Assembly: GCF_964026455.1 (NCBI RefSeq)
Contig: NZ_OZ032152.1
Coordinates: 744,001-808,000, forward strand
Source of the DNA: Rickettsia endosymbiont of Lasioglossum villosulum
Lineage (GTDB): Bacteria; Pseudomonadota; Alphaproteobacteria; Rickettsiales; Rickettsiaceae
Length of the DNA stretch: 64,000 nucleotides
Direction: 5' to 3'
The notes below the pieces were generated by a model. It searched no databases, was not told the origin of the DNA, and saw only the letters and a list, made by a program, of their open reading frames with translations. The translations under genes and the position numbers were made by a program. Shown here piece after piece: positions 20,461 through 29,368 of this stretch. Position 1 is the stretch's first letter, and every line of letters begins with the position of its first letter.

Positions 20461-20700
20461 ACTTCAAGATTCGGTAAATACTCAGATAGAACTTCAAAAA
20501 TTGGTGACAATGTTCTATAAGTACGCAGGTAGCCACGTATTAAGTAACTGCTGCCGCTCCTCGTCTTATGAACCGATTACTCTTTTTGAAGTTGATCTTC
20601 GTATAAGCCAAATTGTGGGATTCGTCTTTGCTCACGTAGTTTATCTACGTTCCGCAGACTCACCGCTTACTTGACTTACCAACTTTTGAAGTATCTGCGG
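20461..20700. repeat. Dispersed repeat downstream of hemB
   Basis: This segment has the CACGTATTAAGTA core shared with 9690-9810 and an inverted pair around AACTTCAAAAATTGG and CCAACTTTTGAAGT at its two ends. It forms a long imperfect inverted repeat with several inner repeats. A short open frame crosses it but is repeat-derived. Confidence 0.6.
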
Positions 20701-20737
20701 TATATTTAAGAAATAAATTATTTTTAGAGAGGTAAAA

Positions 20738-22261
20738 ATGGCTACAAGCAAGAAACCAGTATTAAAAAATGTAATTGAGTCTTTAGAGCCTGAATTAAGT
20801 TTAGATAAAAAATCAGCTTTTAAAGATTGGAAATTTTTAAAGCCTAAAAGTGGTGGTGCTAATGAAGCAGGGGAGTACGGTGGAGTATATCAAAGTGCGG
20901 ATAGTAACATTACTGCAATGATAAAACAAGAAGCTTCATCATCAAAAAATATAGCTGAATTTTTAGGGTCTAAATTTTTTGCAGCAACAAGCCCTGGTAA
21001 TGGTGCTGAAGTTAGTTTAATTGCTCCAGATGGTTTTAGCAAATCTAAAAATAGTGATTCGCAAATATATGTTAAATCTGAATTCTTTAAGAATTACAGT
21101 AGTGATATGTATGTGGATATGGATAAACATATGTCTGCTGAAACTAAACCAAGTTCTTGGTTTAGAAAAGATGGGGGCAAACCACTTTTTATGGGAGCCC
21201 GGAATAAATTATTTAGAACTTTAGAAAATGCTTTTAAAGAAGTTAAATATCAAAATTTTGAAAATATCATGCCGACAAGTTTGTTGATTGGTGATTTTGA
21301 TATACATGTCGGAAATATAGGGGTTATTAGAGATGAGAAAAATCCAAAAATTTTACCTAAATTAGTAAGAATTGATTTTGCTGGTAGTTTTGATAAATTA
21401 ACAAATCAAATTTATTCTCATTCAAGAATGAGGCATTTACCTGGCTTTGGTCCTACTAATCACTTTAGAGAATTTCCGTCTAAATTAAGAAGAAGTCCTG
21501 AACTTGGTGATAGTTTAATTGCGGCTTCCAAAATCAATTTAACTAAAACTATTAATGAAAGTTTTGATGAATTAACTAAATATTATAGCGACGAAGCAAT
21601 AGCAGGTTTTGCTAAGCAGGCTATGCCAGGACGATTTAATAAATCTGAAAAAATAACCCCGCAGCAGGTTAAAGATAGCTTATTAGATGTGATGCTAAAA
21701 AGACAGGAGTCTTTGAAAGAATATGGTCTTGAAATAAAGTTAACTAATGTAATTTCCAAAAAATACGATTACCCTTATTTTGAAATAAAAGAGCAAGAAT
21801 TAAAATCGTTAATGAAAGAACATCCTAATTACTTTGAAAAAATTCTTAAAAGTGAAGAAGGAAAAATAGGAGGAAAGAAACTTAAATTACGAGACAAAGT
21901 TAGTTCTACTTTAAACAGAATTCTAGAAACTCTAGGGATTAGACCTAGTGCAAAAAAACACTTAATAAAAACTATAAAAAGCTTAAATGAAGAAATTAAT
22001 AACGAAAAAGATTTAATAGATTTTTCAAAAGAAGTTGAGATAAAAAAGGTTAAAGCACCAACTAAAGAAAAAGCTAAAGCTAAAGAAAAACCAAATTTAT
22101 TAGATTTAAATGAAGAAGATCTAAAAGCAATTAAGCATTTAAAAGAAGAGATTTTAAAACCAACAAAGCTAAAAGCGATAGAGACAACTAAGCAAGATTC
22201 AAAATCAAAAACTGCTCATCAGAAAGATGCTTCTAAAGCTAAAAAAATTATGCAAAAGTAA
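20738..22261 (+). CDS. Kinase-fold effector candidate, Risk1-like PI kinase
   Basis: A 507-residue soluble protein with no signal peptide. It has a glycine-loop-like GEYGGVYQ and Lys63, then [13 protein letters not shown] (Asp186/Asp188/Asn193), which resembles the PI3/PI4-kinase catalytic loop GDRHxxN, followed by RIDFAGSF (Asp213) in the position of the metal-binding DFG. This resembles the Rickettsia secreted phosphatidylinositol kinase Risk1, but I rely on memory of the family. The C-terminal ~150 residues are Lys/Glu-rich coiled-coil. A GAGAGG Shine-Dalgarno precedes the ATG. Confidence 0.6.
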   Translation: MATSKKPVLKNVIESLEPELSLDKKSAFKDWKFLKPKSGGANEAGEYGGVYQSADSNITAMIKQEASSSKNIAEFLGSKFFAATSPGNGAEVSLIAPDGFSKSKNSDSQIYVKSEFFKNYSSDMYVDMDKHMSAETKPSSWFRKDGGKPLFMGARNKLFRTLENAFKEVKYQNFENIMPTSLLIGDFDIHVGNIGVIRDEKNPKILPKLVRIDFAGSFDKLTNQIYSHSRMRHLPGFGPTNHFREFPSKLRRSPELGDSLIAASKINLTKTINESFDELTKYYSDEAIAGFAKQAMPGRFNKSEKITPQQVKDSLLDVMLKRQESLKEYGLEIKLTNVISKKYDYPYFEIKEQELKSLMKEHPNYFEKILKSEEGKIGGKKLKLRDKVSSTLNRILETLGIRPSAKKHLIKTIKSLNEEINNEKDLIDFSKEVEIKKVKAPTKEKAKAKEKPNLLDLNEEDLKAIKHLKEEILKPTKLKAIETTKQDSKSKTAHQKDASKAKKIMQK

Positions 22262-22404
22262 AAGCAAAGCCATAGTTAGGTTAAATTAAAACATGTCTAG
22301 CCGTATTTTTATAACTTTTTTTATTTTATTGAAAGAAAAGGCTAGACGTTAACAAAAAGATTTGTTATAAGGAATTATCTAAATTTTCCAGATGCTTCTA
22401 ATGT

Positions 22405-22479
22405 TCCTCGGTAGCTCAGTGGTAGAGCAAACGGCTGTTAACCGTTCGGTCGCTGGTTCGAGTCCGGCCCGGGGAGCCA
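22405..22479 (+). tRNA. tRNA-Asn (GTT)
   Basis: A 75-base cloverleaf. Acceptor TCCTCGG pairs with CCGGGGA (one T-G), the D-arm has AGCTCAGTGGTAGAGC, the anticodon loop is CTGTTAA with GTT at 22437-22439, and the T-arm contains GGTTCGAGTCC. The discriminator is G, and CCA (22477-22479) is genome-encoded. Confidence 0.97.
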
Positions 22480-22653
22480 GTACCTACAGTCTACTATTTC
22501 TTGCAGTTTATCAAATGAAAAAGCCAGAGAGTAATCAAGGTTTTCGTCCTTCAAACTAGGTTCACAAATACAAAATTTAAAAACTCTCTTTTTTCTTCAA
22601 TATTTAAACTTTACATTTATAAAGTTTAAATTATTAACATATTAATAATTTGA

Positions 22654-22682
22654 TTGACAAAAAAATAAAATATGTGTATAGT
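22654..22682 (+). promoter_or_regulatory. Strong sigma-70 promoter for the Ulp1 autotransporter
   Basis: TTGACA at 22654-22659 and TATAGT at 22677-22682 are separated by exactly 17 bases. The ATG at 22723 follows about 34 bases after the predicted start site, with AGAGAG as Shine-Dalgarno. This is a near-consensus promoter, unusual in such an AT-rich genome. Confidence 0.75.
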
Positions 22683-22722
22683 ACGCATAACTAAAAATAA
22701 ATCAATTATTAGAGAGATTAAT

Positions 22723-24635
22723 ATGTTTAATAAACTAAATCGCTGTACTCTTGCTTTAATGTTACTAACTAGTAGCATGTCATTTTCTGCTTTACCTACA
22801 AAGGTAGTTGATCTTAGCCATTTATATGAAGAGGATGATATTCTTAAAGTGTTAGAGAATCGTGTGGGCAACAATCCAAGTATACACATCGTACCGCCAA
22901 TTTCGGAGCTTGAAGATGATCCTACAAAAGATTTTATGGCTCAGTCTTGTATTGACAATATTGAAAAGATTGCCAATCAAGGTATTCCAGTGCAAGATAT
23001 AAAAGTTTTAATACCTAATTTTTATGGCAATAGTAAAGATGAGAAAGGTAATGTTGTTGGACATTGGACTGCGGCAATAATACGTAAAGATAAATCAGGG
23101 GCTGCTACATTATATTACAACGATCCTGCAGGTAATCGATATAATCCTGATCCTAAAACATTACTTGAAAAAATAATAGGACTAATGAAAGTTGAATTGG
23201 GTGATATACCAATACGTGATTTACAAGTACATCAACAAAGTGATGGCACTTCTTGTGGAGCGTTTACTGCTGAAGATCTTGTAGTTTTAGCAGAAATGAA
23301 CGGTGATGAATTGACATTAGAATCAGCAAGAGCATTACTTTCTAATATAACAGATGCTCAAATGCTTCGTAACAAACATGCAGGTATCGTTACTAAAGGA
23401 AATAGAGAAGATGTTATTCAAGAAGATAGAGAATACTACACTCAAGAAAATAGAGAGTATTTTGAAGATGAAGATAAAGATAAAGAGGAAGTTTTTAATT
23501 CGTCTAAAGATAAAAAATTTGTCGAGCAATTAAGAAAAGCATTACCAGGTAGTGATGCAGAAAAATTTGGAAATAGTCTTGATGAATTAATTGAGGAGCA
23601 GCAAGTAAAAGAAGCTTTTTCTAAGTTAACTGATCGTCCAAAAGAGCGAAATAGCGAAATTATACGTGCAGCTTTAAGACATGCATTAACAGATACCCAT
23701 AATTCTGCAATGAGTGCGATACATAGCAGGTTAAGTAATGGACCTTTAGTGTAGTAGCAGCAGGTGATGATGATGTTGTTGGTGATACATGGCAACATGG
23801 CGTATGGGCTAGGGCATCAATTAGTCACAGTAAAGATAAAACAAGTAATAAGACAGCAGAATATTTTAGTGGTTATAAAACAAAAGGGCATAGTAATACT
23901 ATAGGTGTTGATACCTTAATAAACGATAATCTACTTCTTGGTTTAGCGTATACTAACGCTTATACAAGCATAAAGCCGCAAAATCAAAATGCAGGTAATG
24001 TAGACAAAGCCAGAACTAATATGTTCTCATTATATGGTTCATATAATATACCAAATTATAATTGGTTTGTAGATGGTACTATATCTTATGCAGAAAGTGT
24101 TATAAGAGGTAAAAATGTACGTAATAGTAACGAAGTAGCATCAAGCAAATATAAATCACATTTATATAGCGGTAGCGTGTCTTTAGGATATAATTATCAT
24201 ACAAGTAATGACATCTATATTACACCAAGTTTAGGTATGACAGGTTCTTTAATTAAAGATTCTGGATATAAAGAAACTGGAACTAACTTTCAGAATTTAA
24301 ATGTTGCGAAGAAACATTATAATAAGTTAAGCAGCACATTAGGAGTTAGAACATTTAAAAATATAAATCAAGGTAAGTTAACTATAACACCTGAATTATA
24401 TAGCTTTGTTAATTATTCTCTGAAAAATAAAACTCCTAGTGTTAATGCTCAATTGCAAGGTATAGATGAAACTTTACCAACAATTAACTTTAAGAGTAAT
24501 AAAGTAGATTATAATTTAGGTGTCGGTCTTTCATTAAAACACAACATGATGGAATACGGCATTAATTATACTGCTACTTTTGCTAAGAAGTACGAAGCAC
24601 ATTCAGGTAGTTTAAAAGTACGAGTAAATTTCTAA
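22723..24635 (+). pseudogene. Autotransporter with Ulp1-type (C48) cysteine protease passenger, frameshifted
   Basis: The first frame (22723-23754, 343 residues) has a cleavable signal peptide ending near SFSA. It is followed by a Ulp1-like protease with catalytic His114 (GHWTAAII), Asp134 (YYNDPAG), Gln172 and Cys178 (SDGTSCGAF), then an acidic coiled-coil linker. It stops at LSNGPLV. A one-base-class frameshift at about 23750 leads into VAAGDDDVVGDTWQHGVWAR and a complete autotransporter beta-barrel of ~275 residues ending in the terminal Phe (RVNF, stop 24633-24635). The barrel is of the rickettsial Sca type. Intact, it would place a ubiquitin/SUMO-like-processing protease on the cell surface. 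As read, the protease would be secreted to the periplasm without an anchor. Confidence 0.82.
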
Positions 24636-24649
24636 TCTAATCCTATCTA

Positions 24650-25380
24650 TTGCCAGGCGGTCTTTGACCGCTACGGCTCAAATTTTCAATTTTTCCTTTG
24701 TCACCCCGTGATGGCATTGCCCACGTGAATCAGTTTTTCCGTCATTGCGAGGAAATTACGAAGTAATTGACGAAGCAATCCAGCTAAAAAATATAATATT
24801 AGTATTTTTTATTATTTTCTGGATCTAGTTCCCAAGCCACGGTATGACTACCTTAGGGCATTTTTCGATCTACGCAACAATGCTGCCATGGCATGACAGA
24901 GGGAACTGATCCATGCAGGAAAAACCATCCCGATTCCATATTTCTCTACTATTTATCTTATTATTTTCTTATTTATTAGTTTTAATATTTTATTAAATAC
25001 AATATGCTTACACGTTATTTAGTTGCTTGTATCTGCGGAATCCTGAAAAATGGACTCCGTGAATAAATCTATAGTACCGGACAGTTTTTATTCGATGTCA
25101 TTCCCGCAGAAGCACAATAGTGTCCGGAAAAAATTGGAGTATTATTAAAACCGTCATTGCGAGCGGTCGTAGACCGCTTGGCAATCCAGAAAAATTGTAA
25201 TTCTTCTCGCAATGACGAAAAAACCCAATAATAACAACGTTTATTTTTTTCCGGACACTACTGCGTAGAAGCGGGAATCCAGAAAAATAAACATAAAAGC
25301 AGCAAGTTTTAAAATTAAAAGCTTAGGTATCCCGCTTTTAGCTAGAAATGACATACAGGGCATTTTTCGAGCCACGCAAC
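24650..25380. repeat. Composite of nested palindromic repeats
   Basis: The 765-base gap between the autotransporter and pepP has no gene. It contains the CGTCATTGCGAGG/GACGAAGCAATCCAG repeat (24740-24900), a second CGTCATTGCGAG...CTCGCAATGACG element (25152-25217) inside a 16-bp inverted repeat (25118-25260), and GCGGGAATCCAG/GTCATTCCCGC halves on either side. This is the densest repeat block in the window. Confidence 0.75.
25118..25260. repeat. 143-bp inverted-repeat element with a second repeat inserted in it
   Basis: TAGTGTCCGGAAAAAA at 25118-25133 is perfectly complementary to TTTTTTCCGGACACTA at 25245-25260. The internal space carries a complete 66-base CGTCATTGCGAG/CTCGCAATGACG palindromic repeat. 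GCAGAAGC and GTAGAAGC flank the outer element, resembling a decayed target duplication. Confidence 0.65.
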
Positions 25381-25400
25381 AAAGCCGAACAAGCAACTAA

Positions 25401-27215
25401 ATGATAGTGGGTAATAAAAAAAAGTTTATGGTAAAAGGACGTATTAATTCGCTAAGAAGTTTGTTTAAAGAATATAGCATAGATGGTTATATAGTTCCGT
25501 CTAATGATAAATATATGAGCGAGTATGTACCTGAGTATGCTAAAAGGCTTGAATATATTACAGGTTTTACTGGCTCGAATGGTATAGCTGTTATATGCAA
25601 AGATATAGTGTTATTCTTTACTGATGGTAGGTATTTAGAACAAGCACGTAAAGAACTTAACCCGCAGCTTTTTAAGATTTTTGACTTAAAGGACATATCT
25701 AAATTTGCTTGGAAAAATTATTTAAGTAGAGCAGGGTATGATCCAGAATTATTTACTTACCCTGCTATAGCTAATCTATTGGATTCCGTGGATAAACCAT
25801 GGGATGACAATCTACAGAAAATCAAAGGTAATCTAATTGATAAAATTTGGCAAAACCAGCCTCAAGAGCCAAATTCTCAAGTTTATTTACATGACATTCA
25901 GTTTGCAGGTGTCTCACATATAGAGAAGATTGATAAATGCCGTAACACGTCATCCCGTAGTTTACCCACGGAATCCAGAAAAATAGATACCGAAGAATAT
26001 GCTTTAATCCTCCTAGATAGCTCTTCTATATGCTGGCTATTAAATATGCGGGCTAGCGATGTTGCTTATACGCCTCTAATGTTTGCTAAAGTGATAATCA
26101 CTCCTAAAAAGTTGTATCTATTTATTAATCCTGCAAGAATTAGCCCTGAAATTATTGAAGAACGCCCTGAAATAACGATTTTACCTGAAGAAGAATTTGA
26201 GAATATTTTAAAAGATCAGGATAATATTTTTATCGATGACAGCATAGCATCTATTCATATAATGGATTTGATAGCGGATAAAAAAGTACATAAAATTAAA
26301 GATCCTTGCTTAATGCTTAAAGCCTGTAAAAATGAAGTAGAAATTAAGCATGCAATAGATTTTCATATTAAAGATGCAGTGGCTTTATGCGAGTTTTTTG
26401 CTGATTTGGAGGAAAGTACTCGTCATTGCGAGAAGATGCAAAGCGTTGACGAAGCAATCTCAGGAAAATATGAGGAGATTGCCACGCAGTCTACGACTGT
26501 GAGCTATGACAAAATATTAAACGAATATACTCTCGGTCTAAAACTTACCGAATATAGAGCAAAGCAGGAGGGCTATGTTTCAGATAGTTTTCCGGCTATT
26601 TGTGGCTTTAGGGAAAATAGTGCAATCATTCATTATAGAGCTGATGCTAAAACCGCTAAGAAGATTGAAGAGCAGGGGATATTGCTTATCGATTCAGGCG
26701 GTCAATATAAGGGTGCTACTACTGATATAACAAGAACAATTACAATAGGTACTGCTACTGATGAGCAGAAAAAGCGTTATACGCAGGTGCTTAAAGGGCA
26801 TATTGCTCTAGCTAAAGCCAAATTTCCTAAAAATATCATTACGGGAGCAAATCTTGATATCTTAGCACGGCAATATTTATGGCAAGACGAACTGGATTAT
26901 CCTCATGGCACAGGGCATGGGGTTGGAAGCTTCTTAAGCGTTCACGAAGGACCGCAAAGTATAAATCTCCGTAATAAAACGATTTTGCAAGCTGGTATGA
27001 TTTTATCCAACGAACCAGGGTTTTATATTCCTGGGGAATATGGTATCAGGATTGAAAATTTAATATATGTAAAAGAAAATAATGGCTGGCTAGAGTTCGA
27101 AACTCTAAGCTTAGTGCCTTATGCTAAGGAATTGATTGATGTTAAATTGCTTAATAATGATGAAATAAATTATATAAAACATTATTATTATTTTTATAGC
27201 TATTATTGTAATTGA
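25401..27215 (+). CDS. pepP: Xaa-Pro aminopeptidase (M24B) carrying palindromic-element insertions
   Basis: A 604-residue creatinase/aminopeptidase-type metallopeptidase. The dinuclear metal ligands are in LLIDSGGQYKGATTDITRT (two Asp), HGTGHGVGSFLSVHEG (His) and SNEPGFYIPGEYGIRIEN (two Glu). It releases N-terminal residues before proline. Three short in-frame insertions are recognisable as genomic palindromic repeats (25781-25808, 25949-25978 and 26421-26509) and lengthen the protein without breaking the frame. The usual length without them is shorter. The cytoplasmic start MIVGNKKKFMVKGRINSLRS could also be the later Met at MVKGRI. Confidence 0.9.
   Translation: MIVGNKKKFMVKGRINSLRSLFKEYSIDGYIVPSNDKYMSEYVPEYAKRLEYITGFTGSNGIAVICKDIVLFFTDGRYLEQARKELNPQLFKIFDLKDISKFAWKNYLSRAGYDPELFTYPAIANLLDSVDKPWDDNLQKIKGNLIDKIWQNQPQEPNSQVYLHDIQFAGVSHIEKIDKCRNTSSRSLPTESRKIDTEEYALILLDSSSICWLLNMRASDVAYTPLMFAKVIITPKKLYLFINPARISPEIIEERPEITILPEEEFENILKDQDNIFIDDSIASIHIMDLIADKKVHKIKDPCLMLKACKNEVEIKHAIDFHIKDAVALCEFFADLEESTRHCEKMQSVDEAISGKYEEIATQSTTVSYDKILNEYTLGLKLTEYRAKQEGYVSDSFPAICGFRENSAIIHYRADAKTAKKIEEQGILLIDSGGQYKGATTDITRTITIGTATDEQKKRYTQVLKGHIALAKAKFPKNIITGANLDILARQYLWQDELDYPHGTGHGVGSFLSVHEGPQSINLRNKTILQAGMILSNEPGFYIPGEYGIRIENLIYVKENNGWLEFETLSLVPYAKELIDVKLLNNDEINYIKHYYYFYSYYCN
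25781..25808 (-). repeat. Palindromic element inside pepP, copy 1
   Basis: Read on the minus strand this is GTCATCCCATGG then TTTATCCACGGAATCC, matching the copy at 25949. It encodes DSVDKPWDD in the pepP frame. The exact insertion edges cannot be set without an uninterrupted homologue. Confidence 0.6.
25949..25978 (+). repeat. Palindromic element inside pepP, copy 2
   Basis: GTCATCCCGTAG followed by TTTACCCACGGAATCCAG, the same unit as 27297-27330 (CATCCCGTGG...CCACGGGATCCAG) in an intergenic gap. In pepP it encodes SSRSLPTESRK. Confidence 0.7.
26421..26509 (+). repeat. Palindromic element inside pepP, copy 3
   Basis: CGTCATTGCGAG...GACGAAGCAATCTCAGG...GAGATTGCCACGCAG is the same element type as the intergenic copies at 7.2 and 32.4 kb. 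It is in frame and encodes about 29 residues (from RHCEKMQSVDEAISGK to QSTTVSYD). Confidence 0.75.
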
Positions 27216-27296
27216 CGTTTCTACTATTTATTGGTATAAAGTCTATAACTATGTCACATATTGTGTAATACGCACAAGTGTCAACTCAAACATCGG

Positions 27297-27391
27297 TGTC
27301 ATCCCGTGGCTTGTCCACGGGATCCAGTAAAAATACTAGTACTAGTATTTTTTATTATTTTTCTGGATTCTTGCCTATGCGGGAATGACAT
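27297..27391. repeat. Intergenic palindromic repeat upstream of tRNA-Gln
   Basis: Starts TGTCATCCCGTGG, with CCCGTGG/CCACGGG forming a hairpin, a central ACTAGTACTAGT, and ends GCGGGAATGACAT. It fills the gap between pepP and tRNA-Gln. Confidence 0.7.
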
Positions 27392-27412
27392 CAACACAGC
27401 AAATTCATACAT

Positions 27413-27487
27413 TGGGACGTCGCCAAGTGGTAAGGCAACGGTTTTTGGTATCGTCATCCGGAGGTTCGAATCCTCCCGTCCCAGCCA
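27413..27487 (+). tRNA. tRNA-Gln (TTG)
   Basis: A 75-base cloverleaf. Acceptor TGGGACG/CGTCCCA is perfect, the D-arm is CGCCAAGTGGTAAGGC, the anticodon stem ACGGT/ATCGT encloses loop TTTTGGT with TTG at 27445-27447, and the T-arm has GGTTCGAATCC. Discriminator G and encoded CCA at 27485-27487. Confidence 0.97.
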
Positions 27488-27519
27488 ACTAATTTCTAAA
27501 TTACTTATTTACATATATA

Positions 27520-27719
27520 CTTAAAGCTATTGGAATAAATAATTCTATAACTAACCTTGATCTTAGGGACAATGAGCTAATAGATAGGGATATATTGATT
27601 ATGTTTCTGAAAAAATTGAAAAATATTTAGAAAGAAATAAATCAAAAGAATTAAATAGAAATAATGAATTAACCGAGAATAAAACTCAAAATTTTGAAAC
27701 AGAACAAGAATTTACCTAA
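27520..27719 (+). pseudogene. Remnant of an LRR protein C-terminus
   Basis: One frame reads LKAIGINNSITNLDLRDNEL, an LRR unit. A frame change at about 27585 leads to IDYVSEKIEKYLERNKSKEL and a charged tail ending at TAA 27717-27719. It has no start codon. It matches the general LRR style of the gene at 38183, so it is probably a decayed copy of such a protein. Confidence 0.5.
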
Positions 27720-27842
27720 TAATATAAGATTGTTCTATAATCTATATTATGGAAAATAACCATAATAAATTTTTGAACCAACGCCTATTATTTTTGCAAG
27801 GTTTGAAAGATGGAAAAAGGATAAGATTGAAAACTCTTATCC

Positions 27843-28229
27843 TTATGTTTTTAATTTATCTTTTCCAGCTAAACATTTTACTAGATTATTAATAGCTTGT
27901 TGCTCATCTGTACTTTGAATTTTCATGAAATTTCTTGAAACTTCAATACACATACGTTGATGTTGAGTATGCACAGGTTGTGGCTTATTTGCCTCTTCTA
28001 ATCCTTCAAAGAAATAATCAATGTTTCTATCTAATGCTTCGGCAATTAATACGAGTCTTCCTACGGAAATTCTATTAATCGCTCTTTCGTATTTTTGTAA
28101 TTGCTGATGGGTAACGTCAATTACTTCTGCAAGTTGTTGACGAGATAATCCTTTTGCTAGCCTTAAGGAATAGATTTTCTTTCCTATAAAACTATCGATT
28201 TTTTGTATTATATCATTTTTTCTAGCCAT
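27843..28229 (-). CDS. XRE-family transcriptional regulator
   Basis: A 128-residue protein with a helix-turn-helix domain at residues ~12-75 (KKIYSLRLAKGLSRQQLAEVI, then VTHQQLQKYERAINRI). A C-terminal helical segment probably dimerises. A strong AAGGAGA Shine-Dalgarno precedes the ATG. A palindrome 40 bases upstream (28270-28293) is a natural candidate for autoregulation. Targets are unknown. Confidence 0.85.
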   Translation of the reverse strand: MARKNDIIQKIDSFIGKKIYSLRLAKGLSRQQLAEVIDVTHQQLQKYERAINRISVGRLVLIAEALDRNIDYFFEGLEEANKPQPVHTQHQRMCIEVSRNFMKIQSTDEQQAINNLVKCLAGKDKLKT

Positions 28230-28269
28230 TCTCTTCTCCTTGGTTATTTTATATATTTATAATTATTTC

Positions 28270-28293
28270 AATAACTACTATACTATAGTTATT
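28270..28293. promoter_or_regulatory. Candidate operator upstream of the XRE gene
   Basis: Arms AATAACTA (28270-28277) and TAGTTATT (28286-28293) are perfect inverted 8-mers separated by 8 bases, the spacing of one helical turn centre to centre plus. It lies 41 bases upstream of the regulator start, which fits autoregulation by an XRE dimer. Confidence 0.45.
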
Positions 28294-28504
28294 AATAATT
28301 ATATAATATTAAACTTATACAATTATTAGTGGAAATAATAACACATTTCAATATCATATACAACTAAAAAATAACATTTTTTAAGTTTTTTGTAATTATT
28401 TAGTAAATTTTAAAGACAAATTTAATTTATATATTAATATACTAAATGTTTCTAATCTTTTTTTATACAAGTAACATTTTAACTAATTTTGGAAATTGAT
28501 TTTA

Positions 28505-29350
28505 ATGAAAAAAATATTTAATTGTCTTTATGTTGCATTATTTAAAACAATAGAGCATGATGGAGTCGAACATTCCGGATATATGTCATTCATGGTACTT
28601 TTATCTATTTTTCCATTCTTAGTATTTTTACTAGCTCTAACAAGCTTTTTAGGGGCTTCAGAACTTGGGCAAAATTTTATACAAATTTTTTTAGAAAGTA
28701 TGCCAGAGCGAGCAACGGAATCGATCGAAAAAAGAATAAAAGAATTATTAAGTGTACCGCCGCAGAGTTTAATGAATCTTGCTGTTGTAGGTAGTGTTTG
28801 GACCGCTTCTTCCTTTGTAGAATGCTTAAGAACCATTCTAAATCGTGTATATGAGATTAAGTCCCCTCCCCCTTATATAAGAAGACGATTACTTAGTATT
28901 TTACAATTCCTTGTAATTAGTATTTTAATTACTTTCACTATGTTTCTTTTAGTATTTATTCCAATAGTTTTCACAAAAATTCCAGTATTATTAGAAACTA
29001 TAGAACAATATAAAAATATTTTAAATTTTATAAGATATGTTTTAATCTTAGTTTTACTATTTCTAGGAGCCTCCTCTTTATATTATATACTACCTAATGT
29101 AAAACTAAACTTTATAGATGTATTTCCAGGAGCTTTATTAACAGTAATATTATGGGTAATAAGCGGTTACTTACTTTCAACTTATATAGTTTATTATAAC
29201 CAGCTAAATTTAATGTATGGATCTCTTGGTAGTATAATAGTTACACTAATATTTTTCTATATTATTAATATGATATTTATTTATGGTGCAGAATTTAATT
29301 ATCTAATGAAGAATTATAACATAGTTAAGAAAAGAATTGATGAAAAGTAA
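28505..29350 (+). CDS. YihY/virulence factor BrkB family membrane protein
   Basis: 281 residues from the ATG at 28505 (a TTG 9 bases earlier is possible). Six hydrophobic helices and the family segments HSGYMSFMVLLSIFPFLVFL and NQLNLMYGSLGSIIVTLIFFYI identify the YihY/BrkB family of inner-membrane proteins. Older annotations as ribonuclease BN are wrong for this family; its function remains unclear. Confidence 0.88.
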   Translation: MKKIFNCLYVALFKTIEHDGVEHSGYMSFMVLLSIFPFLVFLLALTSFLGASELGQNFIQIFLESMPERATESIEKRIKELLSVPPQSLMNLAVVGSVWTASSFVECLRTILNRVYEIKSPPPYIRRRLLSILQFLVISILITFTMFLLVFIPIVFTKIPVLLETIEQYKNILNFIRYVLILVLLFLGASSLYYILPNVKLNFIDVFPGALLTVILWVISGYLLSTYIVYYNQLNLMYGSLGSIIVTLIFFYIINMIFIYGAEFNYLMKNYNIVKKRIDEK

Positions 29351-29368
29351 TCATATAATTAGAGTAAC

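Noticed and set aside
20456..20674. 72-codon frame after hemB
   Set aside because: It starts with TTG inside the hemB 3' end and lies entirely in a dispersed repeat.
23442..23798. 118-codon minus-strand frame
   Set aside because: Antisense shadow of the autotransporter linker; Leu/Ser-rich composition is typical of antisense to acidic coding sequence.
27261..27524. 87-codon frame across tRNA-Gln
   Set aside because: It is made of a palindromic repeat and the tRNA itself.
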